From Natrinema pellirubrum DSM 15624 (GTDB lineage: Archaea; Halobacteriota; Halobacteria; Halobacteriales; Natrialbaceae), in the NCBI RefSeq assembly GCF_000230735.2, contig NC_019962.1, forward strand, positions 1,426,001 to 1,490,000: DNA of 64,000 nucleotides, written 5' to 3'. The stretch's first letter is position 1. Each line of letters begins with the position of its first letter. Positions 42,968 through 51,669 of the stretch are shown here, one piece after another. Both the position numbers and the translations under genes were made by a program. The notes below the pieces were generated by a model. The model saw only the letters and a list, made by a program, of their open reading frames with translations. It was not told the DNA's origin and searched no databases.

Positions 42968-43013
42968 GCATAAAAGGATTTGCATAGTAGTTCCTTCAAC
43001 GCACAATATAGGG
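42968..43013 (-). promoter_or_regulatory. Promoter and TATTGTRC motif of the MBL-rhodanese/YedE operon
   Basis: Minus-strand TATA-like CCTTTTATGC (42968-42977), with CTATGCAAAT a little further upstream as an alternative. The minus strand at 43001-43013 reads CCCTATATTGTGC, the motif shared with trxA (CTATATTGTAC). It faces a second copy at 43141-43152 in front of tusA, so the divergent operons could share a regulator. Confidence 0.6.
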
Positions 43014-43125
43014 CCAGTAGGATGTGGGGTGGGACCCCTCTCAAGAGGCGATAAACGCAACCTAAGGGTTGTATTGCGCCTGTGCGGAGGACTGGTTGTT
43101 TGTGTATTCCACAATAACCGACATC

Positions 43126-43152
43126 CTTTTAACCTCGTGCCCAATATTGTGT
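43126..43152 (+). promoter_or_regulatory. Promoter and motif of the tusA-dsrE operon
   Basis: TATA-like CTTTTAAC (about 43126-43133) followed directly by CCCAATATTGTG at 43140-43151. Here the motif lies downstream of the TATA element, over the expected start of transcription, unlike the other promoters. CCCWATATTGTG is shared with the opposing promoter at 43001-43013. Confidence 0.55.
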
Positions 43153-43185
43153 AGTAGCTCCAATACAGATACGGAGTATCCAACT

Positions 43186-43431
43186 ATGAGTGACGAATTC
43201 GACATCACGGAGACGCTCGACGTCAAAGGTGCATCGTGTCCCATGCCAGTCGTCAAGGCCAAGTCGGCTATCGACGACCTCGACGAGGACGACGTTCTCG
43301 AGGTCGTAGCGACGGACTCGGGCAGTATGAGCGACATCGACGGCTGGGCGACCGGGACCGATGGCGTCGAACTCCTCGAGCAGGTCGAGGACGGCGACGT
43401 CTACAAACACTACGTGCAGAAGACGGCGTAA
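43186..43431 (+). CDS. tusA: TusA/SirA-family sulfur carrier protein
   Basis: 81 residues from the ATG at 43186. The family motif ASCPMPVVKAK carries the persulfide-forming cysteine C18; the rest has the two-layer fold pattern DVLEVVATDSGSMSDIDGWA. TusA-type proteins accept sulfane sulfur from rhodaneses or desulfurases and pass it on to thiouridylation or oxidation enzymes. It is coupled to the DsrE-like gene one base downstream and is divergent from the MBL-rhodanese operon. Confidence 0.93.
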   Translation: MSDEFDITETLDVKGASCPMPVVKAKSAIDDLDEDDVLEVVATDSGSMSDIDGWATGTDGVELLEQVEDGDVYKHYVQKTA

Positions 43432-43432
43432 G

Positions 43433-44011
43433 ATGAGTACGGACACACCGTCGGCGACGGACGGCGAGCCGATGACCGAGGAGGAGTTGCGGGCACAGGT
43501 CGCGGAACTCGAGGAGAAAGTCGCCGCGCTCGAGACGGCAGTCGGCGACGATCAGCAGAAGATGACCATCGTCGCCACGCAGGGCAGTTTCGACATGGCG
43601 TATCCGCCGCTGATCCTCGCGAGTACGGCGGCCGCTTTCGGCTGGGATGTCGTCGTCTTCCACACGTTCTGGGGGCTCGACATCCTCCACGAGGAGAAGT
43701 CGAAAGACCTCAAGCTGAGTGCCGTCGGTAACCCGAGCATGCCGGTCCCGAACGCCGTCGCTGCGCTGCCCGGGATGGACATGATGGCCACGAAGATGAT
43801 GCAAAAGAAGATCGACGAGAACGGGACCGCCACCATCGAGGAGTTGATCGATCTCTCACTGGAAAGCGGCGTCGACCTGCAGGCCTGCCAGATGACGATC
43901 GAGTTGATGGACTACGACGAGGACGACTTCTACGACGGCGTCACTACGGGTGTGGGTGCAGCCACTGCGTTGCAACACATGGCCGAATCCGACATCCAAC
44001 TCCTCGTCTGA
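43433..44011 (+). CDS. DsrE/DsrF/DrsH-like sulfur carrier
   Basis: 192 residues from the ATG at 43433, two bases after the tusA stop. An N-terminal coiled-coil-like acidic helix (about 14-40) leads into the DsrE fold with MTIVATQGSFDMAYPPLILASTAAAFGWDV and a single cysteine at about 152 (LQACQMTIELM), which would carry the sulfur. DsrE-like proteins exchange persulfide sulfur with TusA partners in sulfur-oxidising systems. Co-transcription with tusA supports that pairing here. Confidence 0.9.
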   Translation: MSTDTPSATDGEPMTEEELRAQVAELEEKVAALETAVGDDQQKMTIVATQGSFDMAYPPLILASTAAAFGWDVVVFHTFWGLDILHEEKSKDLKLSAVGNPSMPVPNAVAALPGMDMMATKMMQKKIDENGTATIEELIDLSLESGVDLQACQMTIELMDYDEDDFYDGVTTGVGAATALQHMAESDIQLLV

Positions 44012-44181
44012 TCGCTGACCGACACCGAGTCGACGTTTTCGAAGCCGTACCTTCCGTCCTCGAAGCGAGTGCCATCGGGGCAGCCACGGGTCCCGCCGTC
44101 AGCTACGGGCCACGCTCCCGCTGGCCGGTGGCTGCATCTGCCGGCCCCACGACTACACCGCGGTTCGTGGACGCGACCACC

Positions 44182-44475
44182 ATGGTCGATATCGATACCG
44201 ACACCGATTCGGACCCCGAACTCGGGACCGCGACGATCGTCTACGAGACGCCCGGCGAGACCGACGAACGGGCCACGGTCGACAACGACCGCATCGCTTA
44301 CTTCCAGGATCACTGGCTGTTCGCGTACGGGACCGACGACGACGGCAACGACGTCGTTCGCCGGGTCCCCAAAGAGCGTGTGCACTACGTCGAACGATCC
44401 GTCGAGGAGATCGAGGCGACCTTCGAATCCGGCCTCGAGAAGGCCAAAGGAAAACTCGAATCGCTTCGGGACTGA
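44182..44475 (+). CDS. Small acidic haloarchaeal protein, function unknown
   Basis: 97 residues from the ATG at 44182, starting MVDIDTDTDSDPEL. Soluble and very acidic, no cysteine and no membrane helix. The middle has a beta-rich pattern (GTATIVYETP and RIAYFQDHWLFAYG) and the end a helix with VEEIEATFESGLEKAKGKLESL. No family is recognised. It follows the DsrE-like gene by 170 bases on the same strand and may be separately transcribed. Confidence 0.6.
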   Translation: MVDIDTDTDSDPELGTATIVYETPGETDERATVDNDRIAYFQDHWLFAYGTDDDGNDVVRRVPKERVHYVERSVEEIEATFESGLEKAKGKLESLRD

Positions 44476-44504
44476 TGAACCCGCTCTGGCAGTGTCGTCC
44501 GCGT

Positions 44505-45116
44505 CTACCGGTACTCCGAGGCCGGTTCGTCCACGTGTGATTCCCGGATCGAGATCCGGATGTCGGAGCCGTCCTCGAGTTCGCCCGTCGATCGGTCGGT
44601 ACCTCCGTGTTCGGACGAGTCGCGTTCGACGGTTCGCATCCGTTCGCGTTCGGACGCGTCGTACGCCGAACTCATCGCGATCAGGAACCCGACCATCGCC
44701 GTCACGAGCGCCACGACGCCGATGGCGACGGCACCGATCGAGGCCACGGTACCGGAGAGGACTTCCCCGGAGACCAGAAGCGAGACGGCCGTCACGACCG
44801 CGATCAGGGTCAGGAGCCGGGCGAGCCGGCCGGTGTCGAGCCCCCGGTAGCTCTTCTCACCGGTCGTATCGGCCAACACCGACAGGATCCCCTCGTAGGA
44901 GTCGTCGCCCCGCGCGTTCCCCAGCGAGTGGATCGACTGTGCGACCCAGACGCCGGCGGTGAAGTTCAGGAACGCGACGAACGACACGAGTCCCACTTGG
45001 CCGCCGACGAACAGTCCCGACACGATCGCCCCTGCAAACGTCATCGCCATGATGGCGTGGGTCACCAGCGACCGCGTTCCGAAGTCTTCTAACTGAGCCA
45101 TGTATCCCATGTTCAT
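44505..45116 (-). CDS. Four-helix membrane protein, function unknown
   Basis: About 203 residues from the ATG at 45116; a start at 45101 (MAQLEDF) is also possible. Four membrane helices, two near the N-terminus (ALVTHAIMAMTFAGAIVSGLFVGG-like region) and two in the middle, then a charged tail rich in E, R and S. I recognise no family. A 20-bp palindrome with TTGTAC character sits upstream (45162-45181), resembling the thiol-gene operators, so it could belong to the same regulon; this is weak evidence. Confidence 0.6.
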   Translation of the reverse strand: MNMGYMAQLEDFGTRSLVTHAIMAMTFAGAIVSGLFVGGQVGLVSFVAFLNFTAGVWVAQSIHSLGNARGDDSYEGILSVLADTTGEKSYRGLDTGRLARLLTLIAVVTAVSLLVSGEVLSGTVASIGAVAIGVVALVTAMVGFLIAMSSAYDASERERMRTVERDSSEHGGTDRSTGELEDGSDIRISIRESHVDEPASEYR

Positions 45117-45161
45117 ACTATACTTAGGTCCGCACCGGGCATAGCGTCGACCCCTGACTAT

Positions 45162-45181
45162 GTTAATTGTGTACAATTAAC
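45162..45181. promoter_or_regulatory. 20-bp palindrome with TTGTACAC core
   Basis: Nine-base arms GTTAATTGT and ACAATTAAC separated by GT. Read on the minus strand it contains AATTGTACAC, close to the TATTGTACAC of the trxA and second thioredoxin promoters. It lies 46-65 bases before the minus-strand gene that begins at 45116 and about 133 bases before pelA on the plus strand. Confidence 0.55.
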
Positions 45182-45313
45182 GCGAATTTCAACACTCAGT
45201 GAGATGTCGTAGAGCCACCGGACGGCAACCGGATGGGATGGGGGCAACCCCTCGAGTCGCCGATGGGCGCACCGATCGCAGTCCACTTACCGCCACCCTG
45301 CGAACGAACGGCC

Positions 45314-46381
45314 ATGCAGATCAAAGACCGGGAGCAGGTCGAGGGCGGCCGCGAACGGGTCACGGTCGTCCCCGAGAGCGTCGACGACCTCTGGCACCTG
45401 CAGTACGTTCTGGAGCCCGGCGACCGCGTCGCGGGCGATACGACCCGGCGGATCCAGCGCAACGACGACCAGATGCGCGATACCGGCGGCGAGCGCGAAC
45501 ACATGTGGGTCGCCATCGCCGTCGAGGACGTCGAGTTCCACAAGTTCGCCAATCGGCTGCGCGTCGGCGGCGAGATCGTCGCCTGCTCGCGCGAGGACCA
45601 GCTGAACTTCCATCACACCCTCAACGTCGAACCACGCGACGAACTCTCGATCGAGAAGCGGTTCAAACCCGACCAGGAGGCCCGCCTCGAGGAGGCCGAA
45701 GAGGCGACCGAAAACCCCGACGTGGCCATCGCGACCGTCGAGGAAGGTCAGGCCCACGTCCACACGGTCGCCCAGTACGGTACGGAAGAGCGGGCGACGA
45801 TCACCGGCACGACCGGCAAGGGCGAGTACGCCCGCGGCCGGTCGGAACTGTTCGAGGAACTCGGCGAGGTTCTCAAACGGCAGGACGTCGACGCGATCAT
45901 CCTCGCCGGCCCCGGCTTCACGAAACAGGACGCCTACAAGCACCTCGAGCAAAACGAGCCCGAGGTCGCCGAGACCGTTACGATGGTCGATACGGCCGCG
46001 GTCGGCGACCGGGGCGTCCACGAGGTACTCAAACGGGGCGCAGTTGCGGACGTCCAAGAGGAGACCCGCATCGAGAGCGAGGCCGAGTATATCGACGAAC
46101 TCACGCGGCGCATCGCGGACGGTGCCAAGGCGGCCTACGGCCCCGAACAGGTCGAAAAAGCAGCCGAATTCGGCGCGATCGAACACCTGCTCGTCCTCGA
46201 CGACCGCTTACAGAAAGAACGCGGTCCCGACGGCGAGTGGGCGATCAGCGTCGATGACGTCATCCGGACGACCGAGCAGAAAGGCGGCGAGGTGACGGTC
46301 TTCTCGAGCGAGTTCCCACCCGGCCAGCAGCTGTCGAACCTCGGTGGGATCGCCGCCCTGTTGCGGTATCGGCTCGAGTGA
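45314..46381 (+). CDS. pelA: Pelota (archaeal mRNA surveillance protein)
   Basis: 355 residues from the ATG at 45314. Three domains of the Pelota/eRF1 type: an N-terminal Sm-like domain with [22 protein letters not shown], a middle domain with [18 protein letters not shown] and [18 protein letters not shown], and a C-terminal domain ending [21 protein letters not shown]. It has no GGQ motif, as expected for Pelota. It binds stalled ribosomes and, with ABCE1, splits them. TATA-like CACTTACC about 25 bases upstream supports a leaderless start. Confidence 0.95.
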   Translation: MQIKDREQVEGGRERVTVVPESVDDLWHLQYVLEPGDRVAGDTTRRIQRNDDQMRDTGGEREHMWVAIAVEDVEFHKFANRLRVGGEIVACSREDQLNFHHTLNVEPRDELSIEKRFKPDQEARLEEAEEATENPDVAIATVEEGQAHVHTVAQYGTEERATITGTTGKGEYARGRSELFEELGEVLKRQDVDAIILAGPGFTKQDAYKHLEQNEPEVAETVTMVDTAAVGDRGVHEVLKRGAVADVQEETRIESEAEYIDELTRRIADGAKAAYGPEQVEKAAEFGAIEHLLVLDDRLQKERGPDGEWAISVDDVIRTTEQKGGEVTVFSSEFPPGQQLSNLGGIAALLRYRLE

Positions 46382-46406
46382 GTCCGTCGGCCTCGCCAAC
46401 GGGCGC

Positions 46407-47159
46407 TTAGTCGCCCCTGACCTCGTCGCTGGCTTCGATGAGTTGGATCAGCACCGAGGCGAACACCGACTCCGAACTCCAGATCGCCGTCTCGCCGCTC
46501 TCCCCGCCGAGGACGCTCAACAGGATGCTGTCGTCGTCAGCGACGGCGATGCGGCCGGAGCGTTGATCGTCATCCCGGTGGCTCGGTGGGGTGTCGACGA
46601 CGATCCCCTCATGGTCGGCGAACCGCTCGTGGATCGCCGGCGTCCTGCTGACGATGACGACCGAGACGCCGGCCGCCGCCCGCTCGGAGAGGGTCCGCTC
46701 GATCGAGTCGGTCACCAGTTCCGAGAGGCGCGTCCCGAAGATGATCCGGTCGTCGGCCTTCGAGACGAGTTCGATGATCCGGTCGGTAACGCGGTCGCGA
46801 CCGCGGACCGTCCAGATATCCTCCTGGGTTTCCTCACCCGAAGGTTCGTTCTTGACCGTTTCGACGTACTCGAAGGCCCGGTCCTGTTCGCGTTCGAACT
46901 GATTCCGGAGCGTCTCCCGAGCGGTGTCGACGCTCACCGGCCGGTACCGGATCGGGTTCGACTGCTGGACCTCGAGCAAGCCCTTCGATTCCAAACTCTC
47001 GGCGACGCTGTAGACCTGCGACCGGGGGACGTCGGTGACCTCGGCGACGTCGCGGGCGGTCCCCGCGCCGAGCCGGTGCAAGGCGATGAAGACCTTGGCC
47101 TCGTAGCTGGTCAGCCCCAGCGTTTCGAAGGCGTCGACGGCCGCGTTCTCGTCGCTCAC
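46407..47159 (-). CDS. TrmB-family transcription regulator
   Basis: 250 residues. N-terminal winged HTH at about 12-75 (LGLTSYEAKVFIALHRLGAGTARDVAEVTDVPRSQVYSVAE), a coiled-coil linker, then a regulatory domain with VRGRDRVTDRIIELVSKADDRIIFGTRLSEL and IHERFADHEGIVV. Its start overlaps the RND gene stop by four bases, so the two are co-transcribed and the regulator probably controls the exporter. No sugar-binding motif can be named. Confidence 0.88.
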   Translation of the reverse strand: MSDENAAVDAFETLGLTSYEAKVFIALHRLGAGTARDVAEVTDVPRSQVYSVAESLESKGLLEVQQSNPIRYRPVSVDTARETLRNQFEREQDRAFEYVETVKNEPSGEETQEDIWTVRGRDRVTDRIIELVSKADDRIIFGTRLSELVTDSIERTLSERAAAGVSVVIVSRTPAIHERFADHEGIVVDTPPSHRDDDQRSGRIAVADDDSILLSVLGGESGETAIWSSESVFASVLIQLIEASDEVRGD

Positions 47160-50152
47160 TCGTTGCTCCCTCCGTCGTCGGTCGGTTCGCCGCCGTCACT
47201 GGCGGTCGGTGCGGAGCCGGTGGCGCCGGCCGTATCGAACGAGACGTCCGGGCCGAAGTACCGCGTCCACAACACGAGCAGCGACGGGAGGACGACGACG
47301 CTCGCGAGGAACGCGTACGTGATCGTCAGCCCGGTGATGATCCCGAACTGCTGGAGCGCGGGGAGGATCGCGAAGGCGAGCGTCCCGAACCCGCCGACGG
47401 TCGTCGCCGCGCTGCCGAGCAACGCGCCGCCGGTGCCGGTGACGGTCGTCTGCAGCGCCGACCAGACGTTGCCCTGGCGCTCGAGTTCGAGCCGGTAGCG
47501 TTCGCTGATGTGGATGCTGTAGGCGACCCCGAGCCCGACGGTGAGGCTCGTGATCATCCCCGTGAGGACGTTGAAGGGCATCCCGATGAGATACATCGTG
47601 CCGAGGATCCAGGCCACGGAGAACGCGACCGGGAGCAGGGTGACCGCCCCCAGCGACGCGCTGTTGCCGGCCAGCCAGTAGGCGGCGGTGAGGAACAGGA
47701 ACACCGCCACGAGCGTGATCAGCAGGCTCTCGAGGACGGTATCGAGCAGGTCCTGTTCGACGATGTGGCTGACGATCGGATCGCCGGTGGCGATGGCGCT
47801 CCACTCGCCGTCGCCGCGATCTTCGTAGTCGTCGGCGATGGTCCGCATCTCTTCGGTCGTCTCGCTGGCGGATGCATCGCCCTGAACGCCGACGATCAGT
47901 CGTGCGGACTCGTACTCGCCGCCGTCGGTCCGGTGGAGGACCTGGCTCGCGGCGTCTTCGTCGATCTCGAACAGCTGGTCGTACAGCGCCGAGACGTTCT
48001 CGTCGGGGACGCCGTCGCCGTCCGTATCGGCCGCGGTGAACGATTCGTTGAACGACTCGTTCTGGCCGGCGACCCGTTCCATCGTCGAGAGCGGCCCCTG
48101 AATGTCGGCGTCGCCGGTCGCGAGCGTGTAGGCAACACCGCCCTCGGCGGCGGCGTCGTCCCGTGCCTGATCGGTCGCGTTCAGGAACTCGTCGTCGGCG
48201 ACATCACCCTCGACGAGGATCTGTGCCTGACTGTTTTCCGGCTGGAAGTGTTCGTTGACGTACTCGAGGTTGTCCTTGGCGTGGTACTCGCCGGGAGCCA
48301 TCCCGCCGGGCAGGTTCTGCGTCCACTCCGGCGGGCTGTCGGCGAGGAAGTCCTCCTGCTGGAAGCTGGTGTCGACCTGCGTCGCCCCGTAAGCACCGCC
48401 GGCGGTGATCAGCGCGACGACCAGCAGGACGGCAAGCGGGAACCGACGGGCGGCGGTCGAACCGACCGTCAGCACCTCGCTGAAACGGCCGCCACCGGTC
48501 CCGAAGGCCCGTTTGCGGCGGTCGAAGCCGCGGGATTCGAGGAACTCGTCGATCTCGACCTTTGCGGCGGGGATCAACGCACCGAAGACGATCAGCGCGG
48601 CGACGATACCGACGGAGCTGACGACCCCGAACTCGCGGATGGGGCCGATCGGACTGACGAGGTTCGAGAGGAACCCGATGACGGTCGTGGCCGTCACCCA
48701 GACGAGGGCGGCGCCGACGCCGGCCAGCGCGACCGTCATCGAACCGCGGACGGTCCCATCGGCGCCGTCGGCCTCGCGCTGTTCGCGGTGGCGCATGAAG
48801 ACGTGGATCGCGTAGTCGATCGAGAGCCCGATCAGCAACACCGGGACCGCGACGAACATCTGGTTGAACGCGATATCGGCCCAGCCCATGAAGCCGAACG
48901 TCCAGACGAGGACGGCGACGATGCCGGCGACCCCGAGGACGATATCGAGCGGGTCACGATAGGCGACCAGCAGGGCAACGACGACGAACAACAGCGCGAG
49001 CGGGCCGACGATGGCGAGGCTGTCGCCCATCGAGCGGTCGATCTCGTCCGTGATGACGCCGGCACCGAAGACGAGATAGTCCTGCTCGTGTGACTCCGCC
49101 ATATCGCGGATCTCGAGTTGGCTATCGAGGATCTCGTCGCTGATCATGCCGCTTTCCATCCCGCCCGCGGTGTCGCCGGCGGTCGACTGCGTGATCGCCG
49201 TCATGCGGGTTTCGGCCGCCGTCGAGCCGGGTTCGTACGACGACGGCATGAACCCGATCGCGAAGTTGTCGTCGCCCTCACCCGACAGCGTCTCCTCGAG
49301 GGTTCGCTCGAACTCCTCATCGTCGAGATCCTCGAGGGCCGCGATCTGTTCCTCGAGCGGCGGTTGCTCGCTGCTCTGGAGGGCAGCGTACTCGGCCTCG
49401 AGGACGCCGACGGTGCCGTTCCGATACGCTTCCTGGCGCTGGGCCGAGAGTCGCTGGTACTCGGGATCTTCCGCCGGCGCGTCCGTCTGTGATCGAATCT
49501 CGTACTGCTGGGACTCGATCTCACGGACGTCCTGAACCGCAGCCTCGTACCGCGCGGTCTGGGTTTCGGAAAGGCCGGCCGTCGCGTTCTCGACGGTGGC
49601 GTTGAGTTGTGCCTCGAGTTCGGCGGCCTGTCGCTGGTACTCGGGGTCGGTCTCGTTGTACGAGTCGTTCAGTTGCTCGTACTGTCGCTGGATCCCGACC
49701 GTCGTGTTGAGCCCGTCGCTGAGCCGCGACCGGGTCTCGTTGAGTTCGGCCGCCCGTTCGTTTTTGATCACCGACGTCGCGATGACGTTCTCGACGCCGA
49801 CCATCGACTGGTTCTCGACCAGCGTCTCGTTGATCGACTCGTCCTCGCGGATCTCCTGTTGTAGCTCCAGAGAGTCGATCAGAGACTCTTTCGTGAGAAC
49901 GTTGTCGTCCTCGCTACCCCGAACGATCAACTGGACGGTCGTGGCGTTTTCCCGTTGTTCGCTGGTAAAGTTCTCATCGATCCGCTCGAGGGCTTTCGCC
50001 TCGTCGGAGTCGCTCTCGAACTGATCGAGCGAGGAGTCGTCGTCGACCATCGGCATGCCTGCACCGACGACTGCCGTCGTGAGCAGGAGGACGACGAGTA
50101 CGATTCTCGTGTGAGACATGAGGGCGTCCGCGAGTCGATCGGGAACGCTCAT
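47156..50152 (-). CDS. RND superfamily exporter (MMPL/SSD type)
   Basis: 998 residues from the ATG at 50152, which follows a strong GGGAGGTGA ribosome-binding sequence eight to nine bases upstream. Two repeats, each an extracellular domain plus a bundle of helices. The first repeat has GLSIDYAIHVFMRHRE, holding the proton-path aspartate; the second has GLGVAYSIHISERYR with alanine in that position. A long coiled-coil-rich outer domain fills about 50-330. The substrate is unknown; lipids, hydrophobic compounds or solutes are typical for the family. Co-transcribed with the TrmB regulator. Confidence 0.9.
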   Translation of the reverse strand: MSVPDRLADALMSHTRIVLVVLLLTTAVVGAGMPMVDDDSSLDQFESDSDEAKALERIDENFTSEQRENATTVQLIVRGSEDDNVLTKESLIDSLELQQEIREDESINETLVENQSMVGVENVIATSVIKNERAAELNETRSRLSDGLNTTVGIQRQYEQLNDSYNETDPEYQRQAAELEAQLNATVENATAGLSETQTARYEAAVQDVREIESQQYEIRSQTDAPAEDPEYQRLSAQRQEAYRNGTVGVLEAEYAALQSSEQPPLEEQIAALEDLDDEEFERTLEETLSGEGDDNFAIGFMPSSYEPGSTAAETRMTAITQSTAGDTAGGMESGMISDEILDSQLEIRDMAESHEQDYLVFGAGVITDEIDRSMGDSLAIVGPLALLFVVVALLVAYRDPLDIVLGVAGIVAVLVWTFGFMGWADIAFNQMFVAVPVLLIGLSIDYAIHVFMRHREQREADGADGTVRGSMTVALAGVGAALVWVTATTVIGFLSNLVSPIGPIREFGVVSSVGIVAALIVFGALIPAAKVEIDEFLESRGFDRRKRAFGTGGGRFSEVLTVGSTAARRFPLAVLLVVALITAGGAYGATQVDTSFQQEDFLADSPPEWTQNLPGGMAPGEYHAKDNLEYVNEHFQPENSQAQILVEGDVADDEFLNATDQARDDAAAEGGVAYTLATGDADIQGPLSTMERVAGQNESFNESFTAADTDGDGVPDENVSALYDQLFEIDEDAASQVLHRTDGGEYESARLIVGVQGDASASETTEEMRTIADDYEDRGDGEWSAIATGDPIVSHIVEQDLLDTVLESLLITLVAVFLFLTAAYWLAGNSASLGAVTLLPVAFSVAWILGTMYLIGMPFNVLTGMITSLTVGLGVAYSIHISERYRLELERQGNVWSALQTTVTGTGGALLGSAATTVGGFGTLAFAILPALQQFGIITGLTITYAFLASVVVLPSLLVLWTRYFGPDVSFDTAGATGSAPTASDGGEPTDDGGSNE

Positions 50153-50223
50153 GTGTTCACCTCCCGGTTCGGTCGTGGGGATTCGCATCGGATCATTTCT
50201 GTTGTTATGATCCTACAAACGCG

Positions 50224-50281
50224 ACCGCACATATCTTTTTGGAAACGGGATCTAAAAGAGATAAAATCCAATATGTGTGGT
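50224..50281. promoter_or_regulatory. Inverted repeat in the RND/TrmB promoter region
   Basis: ACCGCACATAT (50224-50234) and ATATGTGTGGT (50271-50281) are inverted copies matching in ten of eleven bases, 36 bases apart, in an AT-rich region holding TTTTT and AAAAG stretches. Placed upstream of the RND gene, it may be the operator of the co-transcribed TrmB regulator, possibly with looping. Confidence 0.5.
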
Positions 50282-50332
50282 TAAAGGTTTCAAAAATCAC
50301 TTATACCATTGACTTTCTTCCCCTCCTGACCG

Positions 50333-51082
50333 TCACTCGTTTCGACCCGATTCGATCGAAACCGTCTGGAGGTCTTCGGCGAACCGAACGTCGCCGTCGT
50401 AGTGGGCTCCGATCGACTCGAGCATTTCCTCGTGCTGGCCCTCGGTGTGGGGGTAGAGGTGGGTCAGGTAGACCCGGCCGATCTCCCGGCCGGCCAGTGC
50501 GCGGCCGAGGCTGTCGGGCGTCGGGTGGTTCGAGACGTCGACGCCGTCGGGGAACGAACAGTCGTGGGCGAGGATCGCCGATCCCTCGGCGAAGTTGGCC
50601 AGCCCTTCGAAGGCCTCGCTGTCGCCGCTGAAGGTAAACCGGTCGTCGAACCGGTAGGCCAGACACGGCAGGGAGTGACGCGTCTCGTAGGCCGAGACGT
50701 CGAACCCGGCGACCGAGAACTCGCCGGGGACGACCTCCCGGACCTGCAGGTCGATCTTGTCCTGCATGTACTCGTGGACCGCCAGCAGGTCGTCGAGCAA
50801 CGCCTTGGTTCCCTGCGGCCCGACGACCTCGAGGTGATCCTCCCCGGCGAGCCAGCGGGCCTTCAGCAGCGGGAGCAGGTCGGAGACGTGATCGAGGTGA
50901 TGGTGGGTCAGCAGCACCGTCGAGACGCCCTCGTAGCCGACGCCGGACTGTTGGAGCCGCTGGAGGGCCCCGGCTCCGCAGTCGATCAGGACGGTCCGTC
51001 CGTCCTCCTGGACGAGGATGCCCGCCTGAAACCGTTCGCCAGTGGGCAACGCCGAACCCGTTCCGAGAAAGGTGACACGCAT
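50333..51082 (-). CDS. MBL-fold hydrolase, RNase Z-like
   Basis: 249 residues from the ATG at 51082; upstream codons are arginine-rich and non-coding in look. Metallo-beta-lactamase fold with the motif HHHLDH in LLTHHHLDHVSDLL, the later DDRFTFSGDSEAFEG (aspartate ligand) and LTHLYPHTEG. This order of motifs resembles RNase Z, but the first motif differs from the usual HxHGDH, so tRNA 3'-processing is not certain; a generic phosphodiesterase is possible. Monocistronic, opposite the small gene at 51354. Confidence 0.8.
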   Translation of the reverse strand: MRVTFLGTGSALPTGERFQAGILVQEDGRTVLIDCGAGALQRLQQSGVGYEGVSTVLLTHHHLDHVSDLLPLLKARWLAGEDHLEVVGPQGTKALLDDLLAVHEYMQDKIDLQVREVVPGEFSVAGFDVSAYETRHSLPCLAYRFDDRFTFSGDSEAFEGLANFAEGSAILAHDCSFPDGVDVSNHPTPDSLGRALAGREIGRVYLTHLYPHTEGQHEEMLESIGAHYDGDVRFAEDLQTVSIESGRNE

Positions 51083-51353
51083 ACGCTGGAGTGGCACGTC
51101 CGCCCCGATAAGGGTACCTCTCGCGAGCGCACCGGTCGGTACGAACGGATCACGGCGACGACCGCCGCGGACGCGACCGGTTTCGCGGTCAGCAGGTGTT
51201 CCGTCCCCGTCCCGAGGACACGAAGATTCAAGCGGTTCGACGCCACATCGTCGGGTATCGATCGATGGCATCGCTTCCGACGGCCCGCGGTCACGGACGC
51301 TCGAGGGGCGACGTGACGGCCGTCGTCGACGACGGCGATCGGACGGTGAGCCG

Positions 51354-51614
51354 ATGATCGAGGGCCTCGAGGACGCGCTCCCGCCGGCGATCACGACGGC
51401 GACGGTCTATCGGATCGCCGGCTGGCTCCTGCGGCTCTACGTGGCCGGCTGTTTGCTCCTCGGAACCTACAGCCTGCTGTGGGTCCTCGAGGTCGGCGGC
51501 GTCCTCCCCGACCGGTGGCTGTCGACGGCCTGGATCGGCATCGCCGGGCTGGGGTCCGTGTTCCTCGCACTCGCGATTCCCCTGTTCTATCTCGCTCGCG
51601 GCACGGACGGGTGA
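51354..51614 (+). CDS. Small membrane protein, function unknown
   Basis: 86 residues from the ATG at 51354. Two membrane helices: VYRIAGWLLRLYVAGCLLLG with the following TYSLLWVLEVGG, and WIGIAGLGSVFLALAIPLFYL. No family recognised. It lies 55 bases before the next gene on the same strand, so an operon is possible. Confidence 0.6.
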   Translation: MIEGLEDALPPAITTATVYRIAGWLLRLYVAGCLLLGTYSLLWVLEVGGVLPDRWLSTAWIGIAGLGSVFLALAIPLFYLARGTDG

Positions 51615-51669
51615 CCGAACGCGATCGGGGGGTTTACCCCCTCGCCGTCCCGACGGGACGACGAACACC

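Noticed and set aside
47510-49093. 527-codon open frame on the plus strand opposite the RND exporter
   Set aside because: It lies wholly inside the exporter gene, has low-complexity acidic and basic repeats and no recognisable motif.
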